From NCBI GenBank assembly GCA_012934845.2, contig WNNJ02001646.1:34076-98075 (forward strand): DNA of 64,000 nt, given 5' to 3'. The position numbers and the translations under genes were made by a program. This document shows, piece after piece, positions 21,050-34,219 of this stretch. This DNA is from Pomphorhynchus laevis. Taxonomy: Eukaryota; Acanthocephala; Palaeacanthocephala; Echinorhynchida; Pomphorhynchidae. Under the pieces are notes generated by a model that worked only from the letters and a program-made list of their open reading frames with translations, was not told the origin of the DNA and did no database searches. The first letter of the stretch is position 1; each line of letters opens with the position of its first letter.

Positions 21050-24000
21050 ATCTGACTAACAATTAAATAAAAACAACTACTTGATTACTAAATAAATTTA
21101 TAGTAGTAATTTATATTACCTTTTTATTAAATATTAAATGCCCAAATAAATAATAACATAATAACTTAATACTAAAGAAATAAAAATAATAACTTAATAC
21201 TAAAGAAATTTATAATAATTTACTAATATTATTTATTAATTTGTAATTTTAATTAATTACTACTTTATTATTAAATGTTAAGAACACAAATTAATAAGTA
21301 ATAAAATAAAAACTTAATACTAAAGAAATTTATAATAATTTACTAATATTATTTAGTAATTTGTAATTTTAATAAATTACTACTTTATTAAATATTAAGA
21401 ACACAAATTAATAAGTAATAAAATAATAACTTAATACTGAAGAAATTTATAATAATTTACTAATATTATTTATTAATTTGTAATTTTAATAAATTACTAC
21501 TTTATTAAATATTAAGAACACAAATTAATAAGTAATAAAATAATAACTTAATACTGAAGAAATTTATAATAATTTACTAATATTATTTATTAATTTGTAA
21601 TTTTAATAAATTACTACTTTATTAAATATTAAGAACACAAATTAATAAGTAATAAAATAATAACTTAATACTGAAGAAATTTATAATAATTTACTAATAT
21701 TATTTAGTAATTTGTAATTTTAATAAATTACTACTTTATTATTAAATATTTAGAGCACAAATTAATAAGTAATAAAATCATAACTTAATACTGAAGAAAT
21801 TTATAATAATTTACTAATATTAATTAGTAATTTGTAATTTTAATAAATTACTACTTTATTATTAAATGTTAAGAACACAAATTAATAAGTAATAAAATAA
21901 TAACTTAATACTGAAGAAATTTATAATAATTTACTAATATTAATTAGTAATTTGTAATTTTAATTAATTACTACTTTATTATTAAATGTTAAGAACACAA
22001 ATTAATAAGTAATAAAATAAAAACTTAATACTAAAGAAATTTATAATAATTTACTAATATTATTTAGTAATTTGTAATTTTAATAAATTACTACTTTATT
22101 ATTAAATGTTAAGAACACAAATTAATAAGTAATAAAATAAAAACTTAATACTGAAGAAATTTATAATAATTTACTAATATTAATTAGTAATTTGTAATTT
22201 TAATAAATTACTTCTTTATTATTAAATGTTAAGAACACAAATTAATAAGTAATAAAATAAAAACTTAATACTGAAGAAATTTATAATAATTTACTAATAT
22301 TATTTAGTAATTTGTAATTTTAATAAATTACTACTTTATTATTAAATATTTAGAGCACAAATTAATAAGTAATAAAATCATAACTTAATACTGAAGAAAT
22401 TTATAATAATTTACTAATATTATTTATTAATTTGTAATTTTAATAAATTACTACTTTATTAAATATTAAGAACACAAATTAATAAGTAATAAAATAATAA
22501 CTTAATACTGAAGAAATTTATAATAATTTACTAATATTATTTAGTAATTTGTAATTTTAATAAATTACTACTTTATTATTAAATATTTAGAGCACAAATT
22601 AATAAGTAATAAAATCATAACTTAATACTGAAGAAATTTATAATAATTTACTAATATTAATTAGTAATTTGTAATTTTAATAAATTACTACTTTATTATT
22701 AAATGTTAAGAACACAAATTAATAAGTAATAAAATAATAACTTAATACTGAAGAAATTTATAATAATTTACTAATATTAATTAGTAATTTGTAATTTTAA
22801 TAAATTACTACTTTATTATTAAATGTTAAGAACACAAATTAATAAGTAATAAAATAAAAACTTAATACTGAAGAAATTTATAATAATTTACTAATATTAT
22901 TTAGTAATTTGTAATTTTAATAAATTACTACTTTATTATTAAATGTTAAGAACACAAATTAATAAGTAATAAAATAAAAACTTAATACTGAAGAAATTTA
23001 TAATAATTTACTAATATTATTTATTAATTTGTAATTTTAATAAATTACTACTTTATTAAATATTAAGAACACAAATTAATAAGTAATAAAATAAAAACTT
23101 AATACTGAAGAAATTTATAATAATTTACTAATATTAATTAGTAATTTGTAATTTTAATAAATTACTACTTTATTATTAAATGTTAAGAACACAAATTAAT
23201 AAGTAATAAAATAATAACTTAATACTGAAGAAATTTATAATAATTTACTAATATTAATTAGTAATTTGTAATTTTAATAAATTACTACTTTATTATTAAA
23301 TATTTAGAGCACAAATAAATAAGTAATAAAATCATAACTTAATACTGAAGAAATTTATAATAATTTACTAATATTAATTAGTAATTTGTAATTTTAATAA
23401 ATTACTACTTTATTATTAAATGTTAAGAACACAAATTAATAAGTAATAAAATAATAACTTAATACTGAAGAAATTTATAATAATTTACTAATATTAATTA
23501 GTAATTTGTAATTTTAATAAATTACTACTTTATTATTAAATGTTAAGAACACAAATTAATAAGTAATAAAATAATAACTTAATACTGAAGAAATTTATAA
23601 TAATTTACTAATATTAATTAGTAATTTGTAATTTTAATAAATTACTACTTTATTATTAAATGTTAAGAACACAAATTAATAAGTAATAAAATAAAAACTT
23701 AATACTGAAGAAATTTATAATAATTTACTAATATTATTTAGTAATTTGTAATTTTAATAAATTACTACTTTATTATTAAATGTTAAGAACACAAATTAAT
23801 AAGTAATAAAATAATAACTTAATACTGAAGAAATTTATAATAATTTACTAATATTAATTTAGTAATTTGTAATTTTAATAAATTACTACTTTATTATTAA
23901 ATGTTAAGAACACAAATTAATAAGTAATAAAATAAAAACTTAATACTGAAGAAATTTATAATAATTTACTAATATTAATTAGTAATTTGTAATTTTAATA

Positions 24001-24070
24001 AATTACTACTTTATTATTAAATGTTAAGAACACAAATAAATAAGTAATAAAATAATAAATAATAAATAAA
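21050..24070. repeat. Satellite array, ~25 units of 117-120 bp
   Basis: Each unit contains CTTAATACTGAAGAAATTTA, then a dyad around ACTAATATTAATTAGT, then TTAAGAACACAAATTAATAA. Three unit types recur: 120 bp with AAATGTTAAG, 117 bp with TTTATTAAATATTAAG, and one with ATATTTAGAGCAC followed by AAATCATAAC. The third type is spread at about 21740, 22340, 22580 and 23300, which hints at block duplication. The first two or three units at the left edge are more diverged. It lies 400 bp past the gene A stop codon. Confidence 0.95.
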
Positions 24071-25755
24071 AAAAATCTAATAAATATTTTATTGGTAATT
24101 AGTTGAAGCATGTGCAACTTTATGCAAAGCTTAATAATAAAACAAAACTTTAATATCATGATTGATTCACGGAATATCTTCCACATGTTTTGTACACTCG
24201 AGATTAATAAATTCAATTAAATCAGCATATTGAAATATTTGAAATGTAATCACAACGAGATTTTGTATCTATAAAAAAGAAAACTAACTGCTCAGCAAAA
24301 TTATAACTTTCAAAGCAAAATTACTATATGATATTTTCATATAGATATTAAATTCCAGGTTGTTGTGCAGGTCTAGTCAATTCATAAATCTAAAAATGTC
24401 AACAAAGTATATAAAAATACCTAAAAATACTTTAGCAAAAATACTTTAAATCGAACTAGCATTAATATAAATTATGGCATTTTAATATTTCTATTAATTT
24501 TTTAATTAATTGAAATTAATTAAATTCACATATCGTAATATTCTATCATTTTAGACTGTGTATTTACTTTAAATCATGTCGGTGCTGTATACCCATAAAT
24601 ACTGCATTGTTATACAATATCGTATATCAATGCAGTATCAAATATGAAATTGTATCAAATATTAAATGATCTTATCAACATTGCTATTTTATTAAAGTTC
24701 TTAAAATATTTTTTTAAACCTATTTATAAGTAACTTTTTCTAATAATTAATTATTATTTAATTAATAATTTTTAATTTGCAAATAATTTGTTTTGCAAAA
24801 AACTGAATGAAAGACTAAAATTAATTTTTTTTTAATTTCATTTTAACGCACATCATTTCAGTCAATCAACACAAGTCTTTTTTTATTTTGATCAATTTTC
24901 GAGATCAGGCCGACTTTTAGATCAAGAGTTCAATTATTTTCTTTAAATTGCTCACTTGATTACTTCTCAAATATATATATGAATACAGACTTCTACAGAC
25001 AAAGACTGTTCCAATACAGTTGTCATTGTTGAAAGTGTTAGTTCTTTAATGAACTAGCTATGACCTGACTTGCCAAAGTTTAGAGAACCCAACCAGTTGA
25101 AAAGGGATATAAAATGCAATGCAATCTACTTTTATTATTGTAAGGTTGTCAGCAAATAATGATTTAATATTAATATTATTAAAATCTAATATTAATAATA
25201 AATCTATATTAATGTAATATTAATCTAATATTAAACATAAGGATTAAAGTTTTCCAATAGATAGACATTAATCGTATCACTAAAATCTAACATTGGACGT
25301 TTTGAATGACAATATATAAGCATCTAAAAATGACAATAAAAAGGGCATTTTGCTATAACCGTCGATATTTATACATAATTAATTATCGACAAGCGTTTAT
25401 AGTGTCAATCGAAAATCATGATCTTGATCCATCCCTACGCGTATTTAGTATTTGTAAATGTCAATAAATAGGTAAATTGATAAATTCTTTTTATAATTTA
25501 TTTTAAATATCAATTGCTATTACGATGAAAATTAGGCTATTCAATACACGAATTTCATTTATAAACTGTAAATTAATTTGTTGAGTTATTAAAATGTTTC
25601 GATAAAATAAAATCGATAAATCAGATTCCTTAGAAATTTAATCAATTTGAATATTAATGAAACCAAAAATAGAAACTGTGGATTTACTGAAAAATTGATA
25701 TTTTGATAGTATTATGATTAAGGATTAGAATTAAGGAACAGAATTTATAGAATAT
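24071..25755. other. AT-rich intergenic stretch, nothing recognised
   Basis: No splice-supported exon, transposon motif or strong repeat was found on either strand. Open frames are short and of AT-rich random character. Confidence 0.5.
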
Positions 25756-25761
25756 ATATAC

Positions 25762-26215
25762 AATGCGTATGAAATTATCATGCAAATATGTGCTTTTACG
25801 ATTAAATTATGTACTTTTATCTAATAACTATGAAATTTGCAAATGTTATTCTTTAAATTTATAAATTTATTATTTATTTATACATTAAATCTAAATGCCG
25901 ATAAAGCAGACGAGTCGAGTGATTGTCAGCCGACATTATAAAGACCGAAACGCGAAACGTAGATATTGGATCAGTAGCTGATAAGGTCTACCAATACTGA
26001 AATGTAACGTACTGCTGTTGACTTATAGATAGGATTACAGTAGCGTGCAGAATAAAAATAGTCATCTAAATTTCAATGATAACAAATAACCGCACTGGTA
26101 TATCAATTTGAAATTTCAATGTACAGTTCGTATGAAATTATCATGCAAATATGTGCTTTTACGATTAAATTGTGTACTTTTATCTAATAACTATGCAATT
26201 TGCAAATGTTATTAA
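25762..26215. repeat. Pair of ~90-bp direct repeats, 360 bp apart
   Basis: TGAAATTATCATGCAAATAT through CTAATAACTATG occurs at 25768-25855 and again at 26129-26214, with only a few differences. The interval lies directly downstream (in minus sense) of the Tc1/mariner relic and could belong to the same insertion or to a non-autonomous element. No terminal inverted repeats were identified. Confidence 0.7.
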
Positions 26216-26422
26216 CTTTCGACTTAGACTTCAATAAACTAAATTGTTTGCAGTTAAGAGTAAATATGCTATGCCGATTTTATCGATTTTTAGCGTTTAT
26301 AAGTGTCTGACGTTATTATGCAGCATATATTATTTTTTATTTGAATGACTTTTCTTCCAGAGTGGAATTTCTCCAGATGATAAAATTGAATAAGTAGACA
26401 TCAAACAATTGTTAGAAAAAGT

Positions 26423-27041
26423 TTACATATTAATGTAGCGACCTCGAGACTCTAACAAACGTAGAAGCCGGTTGTCCATTGAGCTTGTTAAATTTTTTAA
26501 ATCCAATGAAGTTATTTTACTCGCGGCTTTAGTAATTTCAGTCCACAGTTCGTTTTTATCGATAAATCGTTTGTTATTTGCGTATACTTTGCGCTTAAGC
26601 ATTGACCATAAATTTTCAATGGGGTTCAAATCAGGTGACGACGGAGGCCATTTCATTATTTTAGAGATTTCTATACTATTTCCCTTCCAGGAATTCCATA
26701 TTGTATTTTGTGACATGTGCGGGCGCATTGTCTTTCATAAAAATAAAGTTGCTTTCCCCATTACGGATCTGCATGCGATACCATGGCAGAAAATGTTTGT
26801 TGAGAAACTCCAAGTATGAATGAGCGTTCAATTTCACGCCGTCAGGAATACAGAAAGGTCCTATTATTGTGTCGTTTACAATTGCGGCCCAAATAATTAA
26901 GCCGCCACCACACTGTTGGCGTCTTCCTAGAATCGGCTGCGGCGTAGCCGATATACGGTTTCTTACATTCAAGCATCCGAAAGTTTGATCCTCTGGTTGT
27001 TTATGATGGTCTGCATTGCAAATTGTAGGATTTGCAAACAT
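26423..27041 (-). pseudogene. Tc1/mariner-family transposase, 5'-truncated and frameshifted
   Basis: The minus strand encodes the catalytic core of a DDE transposase. 'GGGLIIWAAI' is followed by the second Asp motif 'FMKDNAPAHVT' and, in a shifted frame, the Glu motif 'WPPSSPDLNPIENLWSMLK', then the usual C-terminus to a stop at 26424. The N-terminal DNA-binding domain and the first catalytic Asp are missing upstream of 27041. One frameshift lies at about 26680-26725. Depending on where the shift falls, the D-to-E spacing is about 37 residues, longer than the DD34E of classical Tc1. It is a dead copy. Confidence 0.85.
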
Positions 27042-28600
27042 ATATATGGATTGCTAATTATATATACTTATACATATATGAATCAGAATTTTTGAAATCT
27101 ACCAACAAATATAAATTTACTACTAAAATTTATATATAATATATATAATTTATTTATTTTAATTAATTTTAATTAATATATATTTAAAATTTATTTATTT
27201 TAATTAATTTATTATATATATGGGTCACTTATAATGTAATTTTCTCCTAATTCTTTTTTATCGTACAAATCTAAATAGTCTTTAAGATACTTAAAATACT
27301 TTGTGAAGAACTTGACTATAGAATATTATTAACAATTTACTAAAATACCAGGATAAAAGGTATGAGTACTTAAGAAGTTACTGAAAAAAGAATGAAAATA
27401 CCGTACAAATCAAAATAATCAATAATACAATATAATACAAGCAAATTTCAAATATGAGTCTACAAACATCTACAAGCACAAAATCTTTGAGAATACGAAG
27501 ATACACTATTTTTGTGTATCGGAAAAATTCAAATCAAATCGACTTTTAGATTTAATTGATAATTTTAAGTTTATACCTATCATCATCCGCTACTATTTTT
27601 TCGAATCTTACATGACTTGTAAGATATTAAACATTTAGATAAACTTACTGAGCCAATAATATTTGTATTTTTGATGGAGCCATCTGCTCTTGTGACTTGT
27701 TGATCGATTTTATTAGTCTTTAAATTATGGCGTGAGCATAATATCCTTAAATATCCATCGGTTTTATAATTATCAAGGTGTGTACGATTAACATGTTGAT
27801 GCATGCAATTACTTTGATATAAGCAATTCATAATAATATTTTATATTATATTAAAAAAGAAAAGTTTTGAAAGTAAAAACATCAATTTAGTTAAAGTTTT
27901 TCTCCAAGGCATTTTTAATCGCTGCTGAACATTGTTTCTTAAGTTGGAAATTTAAGATGAATATTTCGTTGATTCTGATGGAGATTTTAGTAGTGAGATC
28001 TGTTAAAGAACTTTCATTGGCTTTTTTCGATCCAATCCTTCAGGGTCAACATCACACATAGAATGAAATATTCCTTTTTTTATTTCTATTAAGTGCTCCC
28101 AATATTTAGCCTTATTTCTATTATGTTTATAGTCAAATGTGTTCGAGGGCTTGCTGTACCAATGACTGTGCATGCGGGTTAAAACTCATAACATCCAAGA
28201 ATGTTCGCTCGGTCATCAAAGTTAATAAGACCCTGATTGATATATATAATCTCGCCTCACGATCTCTGGTAGTTGTGATTGCATTAAATATATATATAAC
28301 AGTCAGGAACAATTATCAGTACAGGTTATATCTCAACATGTTGACTTACTTGTTTTAATACCATTTCAATTGTGTATCTAATTATGTTGTGTCTAACTAT
28401 TGAATGGTCACTAACTTTGCAAGATAATGCATGTTTTGCAGTTTTGGACCTACACATGCACATTTTCTTAGTTGTGTCAATCGACCAACCGAATTAAACT
28501 GCTCATCCCGCTCGAAATTTATGGTTGCTGAAATAAAAGCCCATATTGTCACAAACTCTTGCTCGCAGTCATGATGACGATCTTTATACAAAATCATGGA
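27042..28600. other. AT-rich stretch with one weak minus-strand exon candidate
   Basis: 27649-27831 on the minus strand encodes 'NCMHQHVNRTHLDNYKTDGY' and more, ending at a good GTAAGT donor (27648-27643). It is Cys/His-rich and unlike its AT-rich surroundings, but no partner exon was found. The rest is AT-rich with no recognised content. Confidence 0.25.
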
Positions 28601-30820
28601 TTAGGGCGGACGGCACTTTTGTCCAGCAAACAATTGTTTCGCGCTACATACTGTATATCTGTGTGGCGGACCGCACTTTTGTCCGACAAACAATTGTGTT
28701 TGTCGCAATGTTTTTTAAAAATAAAGACATGACATCTGCTAATTTTTCTGATTCGCGACCAAATATGGTTAGCAGTTGTTTCCATAATGTTGCATCACCC
28801 CCTGAGGGTCATGTTGAGCCTGGAGTTTTACGAGCAGAACTTATGATATGCTCCGCGGTGGGATTACATTTCACCTAACTAAATTATCGCGTATTTTACA
28901 AGCAAGCGCATTTTCGTAAATGAAAATTATGGAATTTTGAATCGAAATGAACTGCAGATTATTAGGACATATCACCAGGTTCTTTTTTTGGATCATAACA
29001 TTCTTCTTACGACATTAATACCAGCAAGATCAGACATTTGTGGAGGTGTCTGTTTGGTTGGTGAACCAGTCGTGCGATGCAGCAAAATTTTGCATTGTAA
29101 CCGTGTGATAATGGCTTCTAAACCGTATGGCACTTGTAGTAACGTGGATTGCACCAATTTGATTAAGTAAATATCGATGTCAAATAAATCTCCGGACTAA
29201 GCACATGTATATTGGATTTATACGAATCGTAGGCTACTATGAAACGGAGATTTATCAAATCATTTATGAAAATTGAGCACGGTTTATTATAATACTTTAA
29301 TATTTATTATTATCTACTTTATTTTATGTATTTGATAAAAAAAGACTGATAATAAGAGAAAGAAACAAATAAATGTAAAATTAAAAATATTATACTCCTG
29401 AAAACAGGAGGATGGTATTATCAGTATATACCATATGATGGTATTACCATCATATGTTGAATGCTCATAAGAGGTTTAAAAAAGTATAATGGAGGCTGCT
29501 TAGTACATGATTGGAGAGATTAGGAAACCTGTGAGCTACACCAGTAATTTGGTAGAACTGTCGCGCATCAGGTTTATCTTTATAGTAGAACCGCTTGGTA
29601 TACAACAGTATCTTCACCCTGTTAACATTTCTGGTAGACAACCCGAGGGACCAGATCAAGGAGATAATAAAAGAAATGAAAGTGCGGTCAAATGTAGTGG
29701 TCTACTCGAGAAACAGCAACAGATAATTGATGACTGTCTCCTGATAGAACCGATGCACTCAATCATTGGTTGTATGAACCGAACTTCCCTTAACATACCC
29801 ATGAAAACTTTGGGATTGAATTTTGCCTAACTAAATTGTCGCGGATGTTACAAGCAAGCGCTTTTTTTGTAAATGGAGATGAGAAAGTTTTGAATCGAAA
29901 TGTGTCGCAGGTCTTCGGATATGTCACTGGATTCTTTTTGGTTAAAATTTTTCATTTTATAACGTTAAAACCACCAATATCGCAAGGGATGGCTGGTAAC
30001 ATTGTGATTGTGATTTTCTTTCTCATAATGTCTGTCAAATGCTGACAGATACGAGTGGAGATTGGCGTATGGAATTTTGAGATTTTTGATGATAGACCCT
30101 AAGAATTCAGTATATCTGTTCATGATAAATCTATACTCTTGAAAATACATCAAGAATGAATTGGTTTCGGTGTTGGAGTTCTCCGTAGTAGTGTAGGGAA
30201 ATCAATTCGTCTAAAGCTCTGTCAATGACTTCGGTACCAATCCACCCGAATGTACTCTCCTTCCAACTGACAAATTTCTCTCTCTTGAATATCTTCTGGA
30301 AGATTAGAGTCTGTTGAATAACTTAAATATTTTTTAATATAGCCTTTTAAAAGAAGTCAGAAAGATGAGGAAGATGTAACGTTTTTATAAGGACCTTGAG
30401 TTTTATCGGATTTGAATTGAAAATGCGACCTTAATAGGCTGTCGATAAAATCCAGGTAGCTTGCTTACATAGGCGAATAATACAGGCTTTATTCCTACTT
30501 AGTTATAGTCTGTTAAATAGCTCAAATATTCTTTTAATAAACCTTGTTTAAAGGAGTCAAAAGGATGAGGAAGATGTAAGCGATGTAACAAGATGATGCG
30601 TCCTTTATAGTCTGTCGATAAAATCCCGGTAGCTTGTTTACATAGGTAGAAAGTAAATCGGATCAAATTCGCATTACCTACAACAGGAGAGTCTGATAGC
30701 CACCTGGACAAGGGCCACTTTAATTGAATCAAAGTGGTATCTTCGTCGCATGAGGAATATTCTTCTAATCGCCATCGAAGTATGTCATACGAAATAGGCA
30801 ATTGTTGGCTGTTCAATACA
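28600..30820 (-). pseudogene. Unidentified decayed coding remnant with internal duplications
   Basis: G+C content rises here, and several minus-strand frames look protein-like without matching a family I know. They include a 105-residue frame at 30816-30499 ('RWRLEEYSSCDEDTTLIQLK', 'ANLIRFTFYLCKQATGIL') and 29659-29465 ('RFYYKDKPDARQFYQITG'). Direct repeats interrupt it: 28605-28640 with 28665-28700, 28861-29035 with 29815-29985 (about 70 percent alike), and 30306-30480 with 30504-30660. The structure suggests a mutated, internally duplicated mobile element or endogenised gene. No catalytic motif is visible. Confidence 0.35.
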
Positions 30821-31109
30821 GAAGGGTATTAAGCAAACACTTCTGATGAAACAGTAGAATGTCGAAGAGAGAATTGGTGATGTTTAGTGAATAAAGGGGT
30901 TGGTGGTATATGAATAATGCATTCGTTGCTTGCTCTCCGTAGTGCTGCTTTAATCCAGCGATCAGTTCAATTCTTGAAGTCGCACAATATTATGTCATAA
31001 ACCACTATCAACTATTCGATCAAGAAGGTCGCGATCTTATGTATCTCCGCTGGTCAAATATGGATATTAGCTAAACTGATTCGCTTACCGTTATTACATA
31101 GTAACTTCG

Positions 31110-31610
31110 CTAGTAACTTCCAGTTAACATATTTTTGGAAGATTTACACAATTCGACGGGAAACCGTGTATTTACAGAAAGCGGCTAAAATCGCGAATTC
31201 ATCGAAATATATATGTTTTGGGCACACCTTATATTTATAGTAATTTGGATTCTTCGTTCGAATAATTTGTAATACAAATAAATACGTATCAGAAAACTAT
31301 AAAATACATTTATCAAAACAACACATTGCTTTTAGGAAAGCAATATTTTGATTTAGGTAAAAAACTTCAATGTTAAAAAATTTACCCGTTAATGACTCAA
31401 CAACGAAGCTTTTCATACAATAAATTAAACTATTTTTCTCCAATGTATTACTCGAATTAATGCTGTACTTTGTGAATATTTCAAATCAATTTAGTTTGTA
31501 ATTAGATAACTTCGCAGTTAACATATTTGTAGAAGTTTTACACAATTCGACGGGAAACCGTGTGTTTACAGAAAGCGGATAAAATCGCGAATTCATCGAA
31601 ATGTATATCT
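31110..31610. repeat. Pair of ~100-bp direct repeats, 393 bp apart
   Basis: CAGTTAACATATTT through GGGAAACCGTGT and GCGAATTCATCGAAAT occurs at 31121-31213 and 31514-31606 with few changes. The intervening DNA is non-coding. They could be termini of a small non-autonomous element or a segmental duplication. Confidence 0.7.
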
Positions 31611-31795
31611 TTCTCTCACTAAGTATTTTGTTATATGGAATAATTAATTTATACAACTCGAATTTTGCAAAATAGTAGAAGAAAATATAAAAGCGAATAA
31701 AAAAATTAAAAAATGTATAGCAAAATACAATTTATGGATACAAAATATAATCGATTCGCTATTTTAGCGTCATGTTTCTAAAAATATATAAATCT

Positions 31796-32035
31796 AGATC
31801 AGCTAACCGAGTCGACGTATTTTTTATTATTTATAAATTAAAAATAATGCTAAATAAAATATAAATAATTAAATAATAAATAATTATAAATATTAATTAT
31901 TTTTTTATATAAAATTTTATAACTTCTATCAAGTTAAAATTTAAAGTCCAGATTTAAAATAAAAGTCATCTTTTATGAATTGACTAAGAAATAATACACG
32001 ATGTATTCGAATATGAAATAGAGGTCATCAGGAAA
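31796..32035 (+). repeat. Dispersed ~240-bp AT-rich repeat, copy 2
   Basis: Matches 11495-11745 and 59398-59612 (landmarks GATCAGCTAACCGAGT, TTATGAATTGACTAA and AGAGGTCATCAGG). It is the most diverged of the three copies in its AT-rich middle. Confidence 0.55.
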
Positions 32036-32991
32036 AACTGCTGTGTTATCAGGTTTCGGGCACTATTCCTCGACACTACATAGCAGAATGGCCAAATACA
32101 TGTCAATGACATGTCAAATATACGCTAATTTTATTTTTAATCTTAAATTAACTTCTCAAGTTTTGCTGTCTGCATCCAAATGAAATAAAATTCGAATATA
32201 CACATTAAACACGAATGATAATCTAGTGCCCAGAATTTCATTCTGATAATTTACTAAATAAAGCCAGGGTTTTTAAAGTTTGTGGCATAAAAAAGTAGCT
32301 TACTCAAAAGCATTGTTAGGACCCCCATTTTTACAATATAATTCGATTATGCGTAGTTCGTTGCATTTGAATGATAATATGCAATTTCAAAACTTATTAT
32401 ACTATTTTTTACAAAGTTGAGGCAATTTGAACTCCGTGAAAAACTATACAAGGGATTATTTGTCTTTTTTGACTGTTATTGCAGAATTCCGAAGATAACT
32501 TTATTGTTTTTCAATTCGCTTGTAAGGATTTTGCTACCGGATCAACAAATTAGTGCGAGTGATTTATATTCTGGAAACTGATAATATCATAAAAACAAGA
32601 TTTTGTAATCACATAATGTAAACGAGATTTACGGTAACAAAATTCCATAAAGAGTTAAAGAGTTAATTAAAGAGTTAATGTTTCATTAAAGTATATTTTT
32701 AAACTAGGTGATGTAATATGGCCTGTTTAAAATATGAAATATTTAAAATCAGATAGGAATATTGAATGAACAAACCGTTCATTTTAATAACAAAAGTGTT
32801 TGGCAAATAAAAAATAAATAATTTACAATTAATTATGATTAAAATTTACATTCCCGAACAAGAAGCGATTCGAATAACTGACAGATTGACTTTAATTTCA
32901 AAATTTTAACTGTACTTTATTAATTCTGTTTTATGTTTTGGTTAGCGGACTGAACAGCCCATAGGGCTTTGTCATATAAATTAATAATATA

Positions 32992-33157
32992 GAGTGAACC
33001 CGCTTCATCATCGGGTGCCCCTACGTCTTTCGACAACACGATCTTTTGGCTTTGGCGTGTGCTTACAGAGAAGTCAATAGAAAGTGCATGCTCGAGGTTT
33101 GAACCGCGTACATAGAGTTTGCAATGCCCACGTCTCGACCATTCGGAGCGTGGCTGA
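32992..33157 (-). repeat. tRNA-derived SINE, copy 2
   Basis: About 90 percent identical over the body to the copy at 5508-5675, including the B-box region (GGTTTGAACC on the plus strand) and the A-box side (CGACCATTCGG). The tRNA-like head ends differently (GAGCGTGGCTG) and is followed by a short inverted repeat with GGCCACGCTC. The 3' tail on the minus strand runs into TATTATTAA. Confidence 0.7.
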
Positions 33158-33549
33158 ATTAATTAATTAATTTGGCCACGCTCCCGCTTGGCCGGGTTAA
33201 AAATAATGTAAAATCACGGATGTTGGCATATATTACATAGAGTACAAGGCAAAGCTTGGAGGCACTTTTGCCGATCAAAATATAAATTAAAATAAAATAA
33301 AAATATATAGTAACTTATCGCGGATAGATATCCACTGCATTTTAACCATACATCGGCCTGTATCCAACTCAATAATTTGTGTTTGAAAATCGCTGCATTC
33401 GGCACAATAGACTATTGCAGAATAGACTGCATTCGGCGCAATTCTACCAATAGACTATTCCATAGGTCCATAACCATGTCGGATAATATATATACTAGTC
33501 TACCATGAGACTTATAGATAAATCATGCCTTCTTAATTGCCAATTACTA

Positions 33550-34190
33550 AACTAGATCGGCCTGTATTAACCATACATAGGCATGCGTCTAACTCAATAA
33601 TTTGTGTTTGAAAATCGCTGCATTCGACACAATAGAATATTGCAGAATAAACTCCATTCGGTGCAAAGTTCGTTTTATGGAGACGACAAGCAAATCATTG
33701 ATATGCTTAACCAATATAATTATCATGCATCTTCAATATCACTGATTCAATATCAATCTGAACCTCTCGATAATAGCGTTTTCGTGAATCTTAAAACTTC
33801 ATCGAAACAATAGTCTATGAATATAAGTGCACAATGATATTACGCTTTTAAAACTAAGTAAATCCCATGCTTACAAAGAATTTTCTGTGTGGCCATTTTA
33901 AAAGTTTGCTACTGAATTGGCAAAAATTCTTTCCTTTCACTTTCAAAAGTGTTTTACTGGTAGCCCGGTTCCATCCCAACTCAAATCTGCTAATATAGTC
34001 CTTGTTCCCAAAGCTGGCAAAACGTTTACGCTAGAAAATTGTAGACCAATCTCGTTGTTACCTATAGTTGCCAATTTTTTAGAAAATACTTTTATGCGTA
34101 GGTTCTCAAGGCAACATTTATTATTATTTATACTTCACGTAAGCCAGATGGCTGTTTTGACCGCTCATAGATAACAACCACAGAAAGAAA
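33550..34190 (+). pseudogene. LINE fragment (RT N-terminal part)
   Basis: A frame at 33917-34174 encodes 'LAKILSFHFQKCFTGSPVPS', then 'LKSANIVLVPKAG' and 'NCRPISLLPIVANFLE', the pre-catalytic RT blocks of a non-LTR element. It ends before the catalytic Asp motif. The same family appears at 35700-36480 and 37690-39430. Confidence 0.65.
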
Positions 34191-34219
34191 TCAAAATGAA
34201 AAAAAAACAAAGACAATAT

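Noticed and set aside
31110-31610. A small LTR element with 100-bp LTRs
   Set aside because: There is no primer-binding site, polypurine tract or coding sequence between the repeats, and TG..CA ends are not evident.
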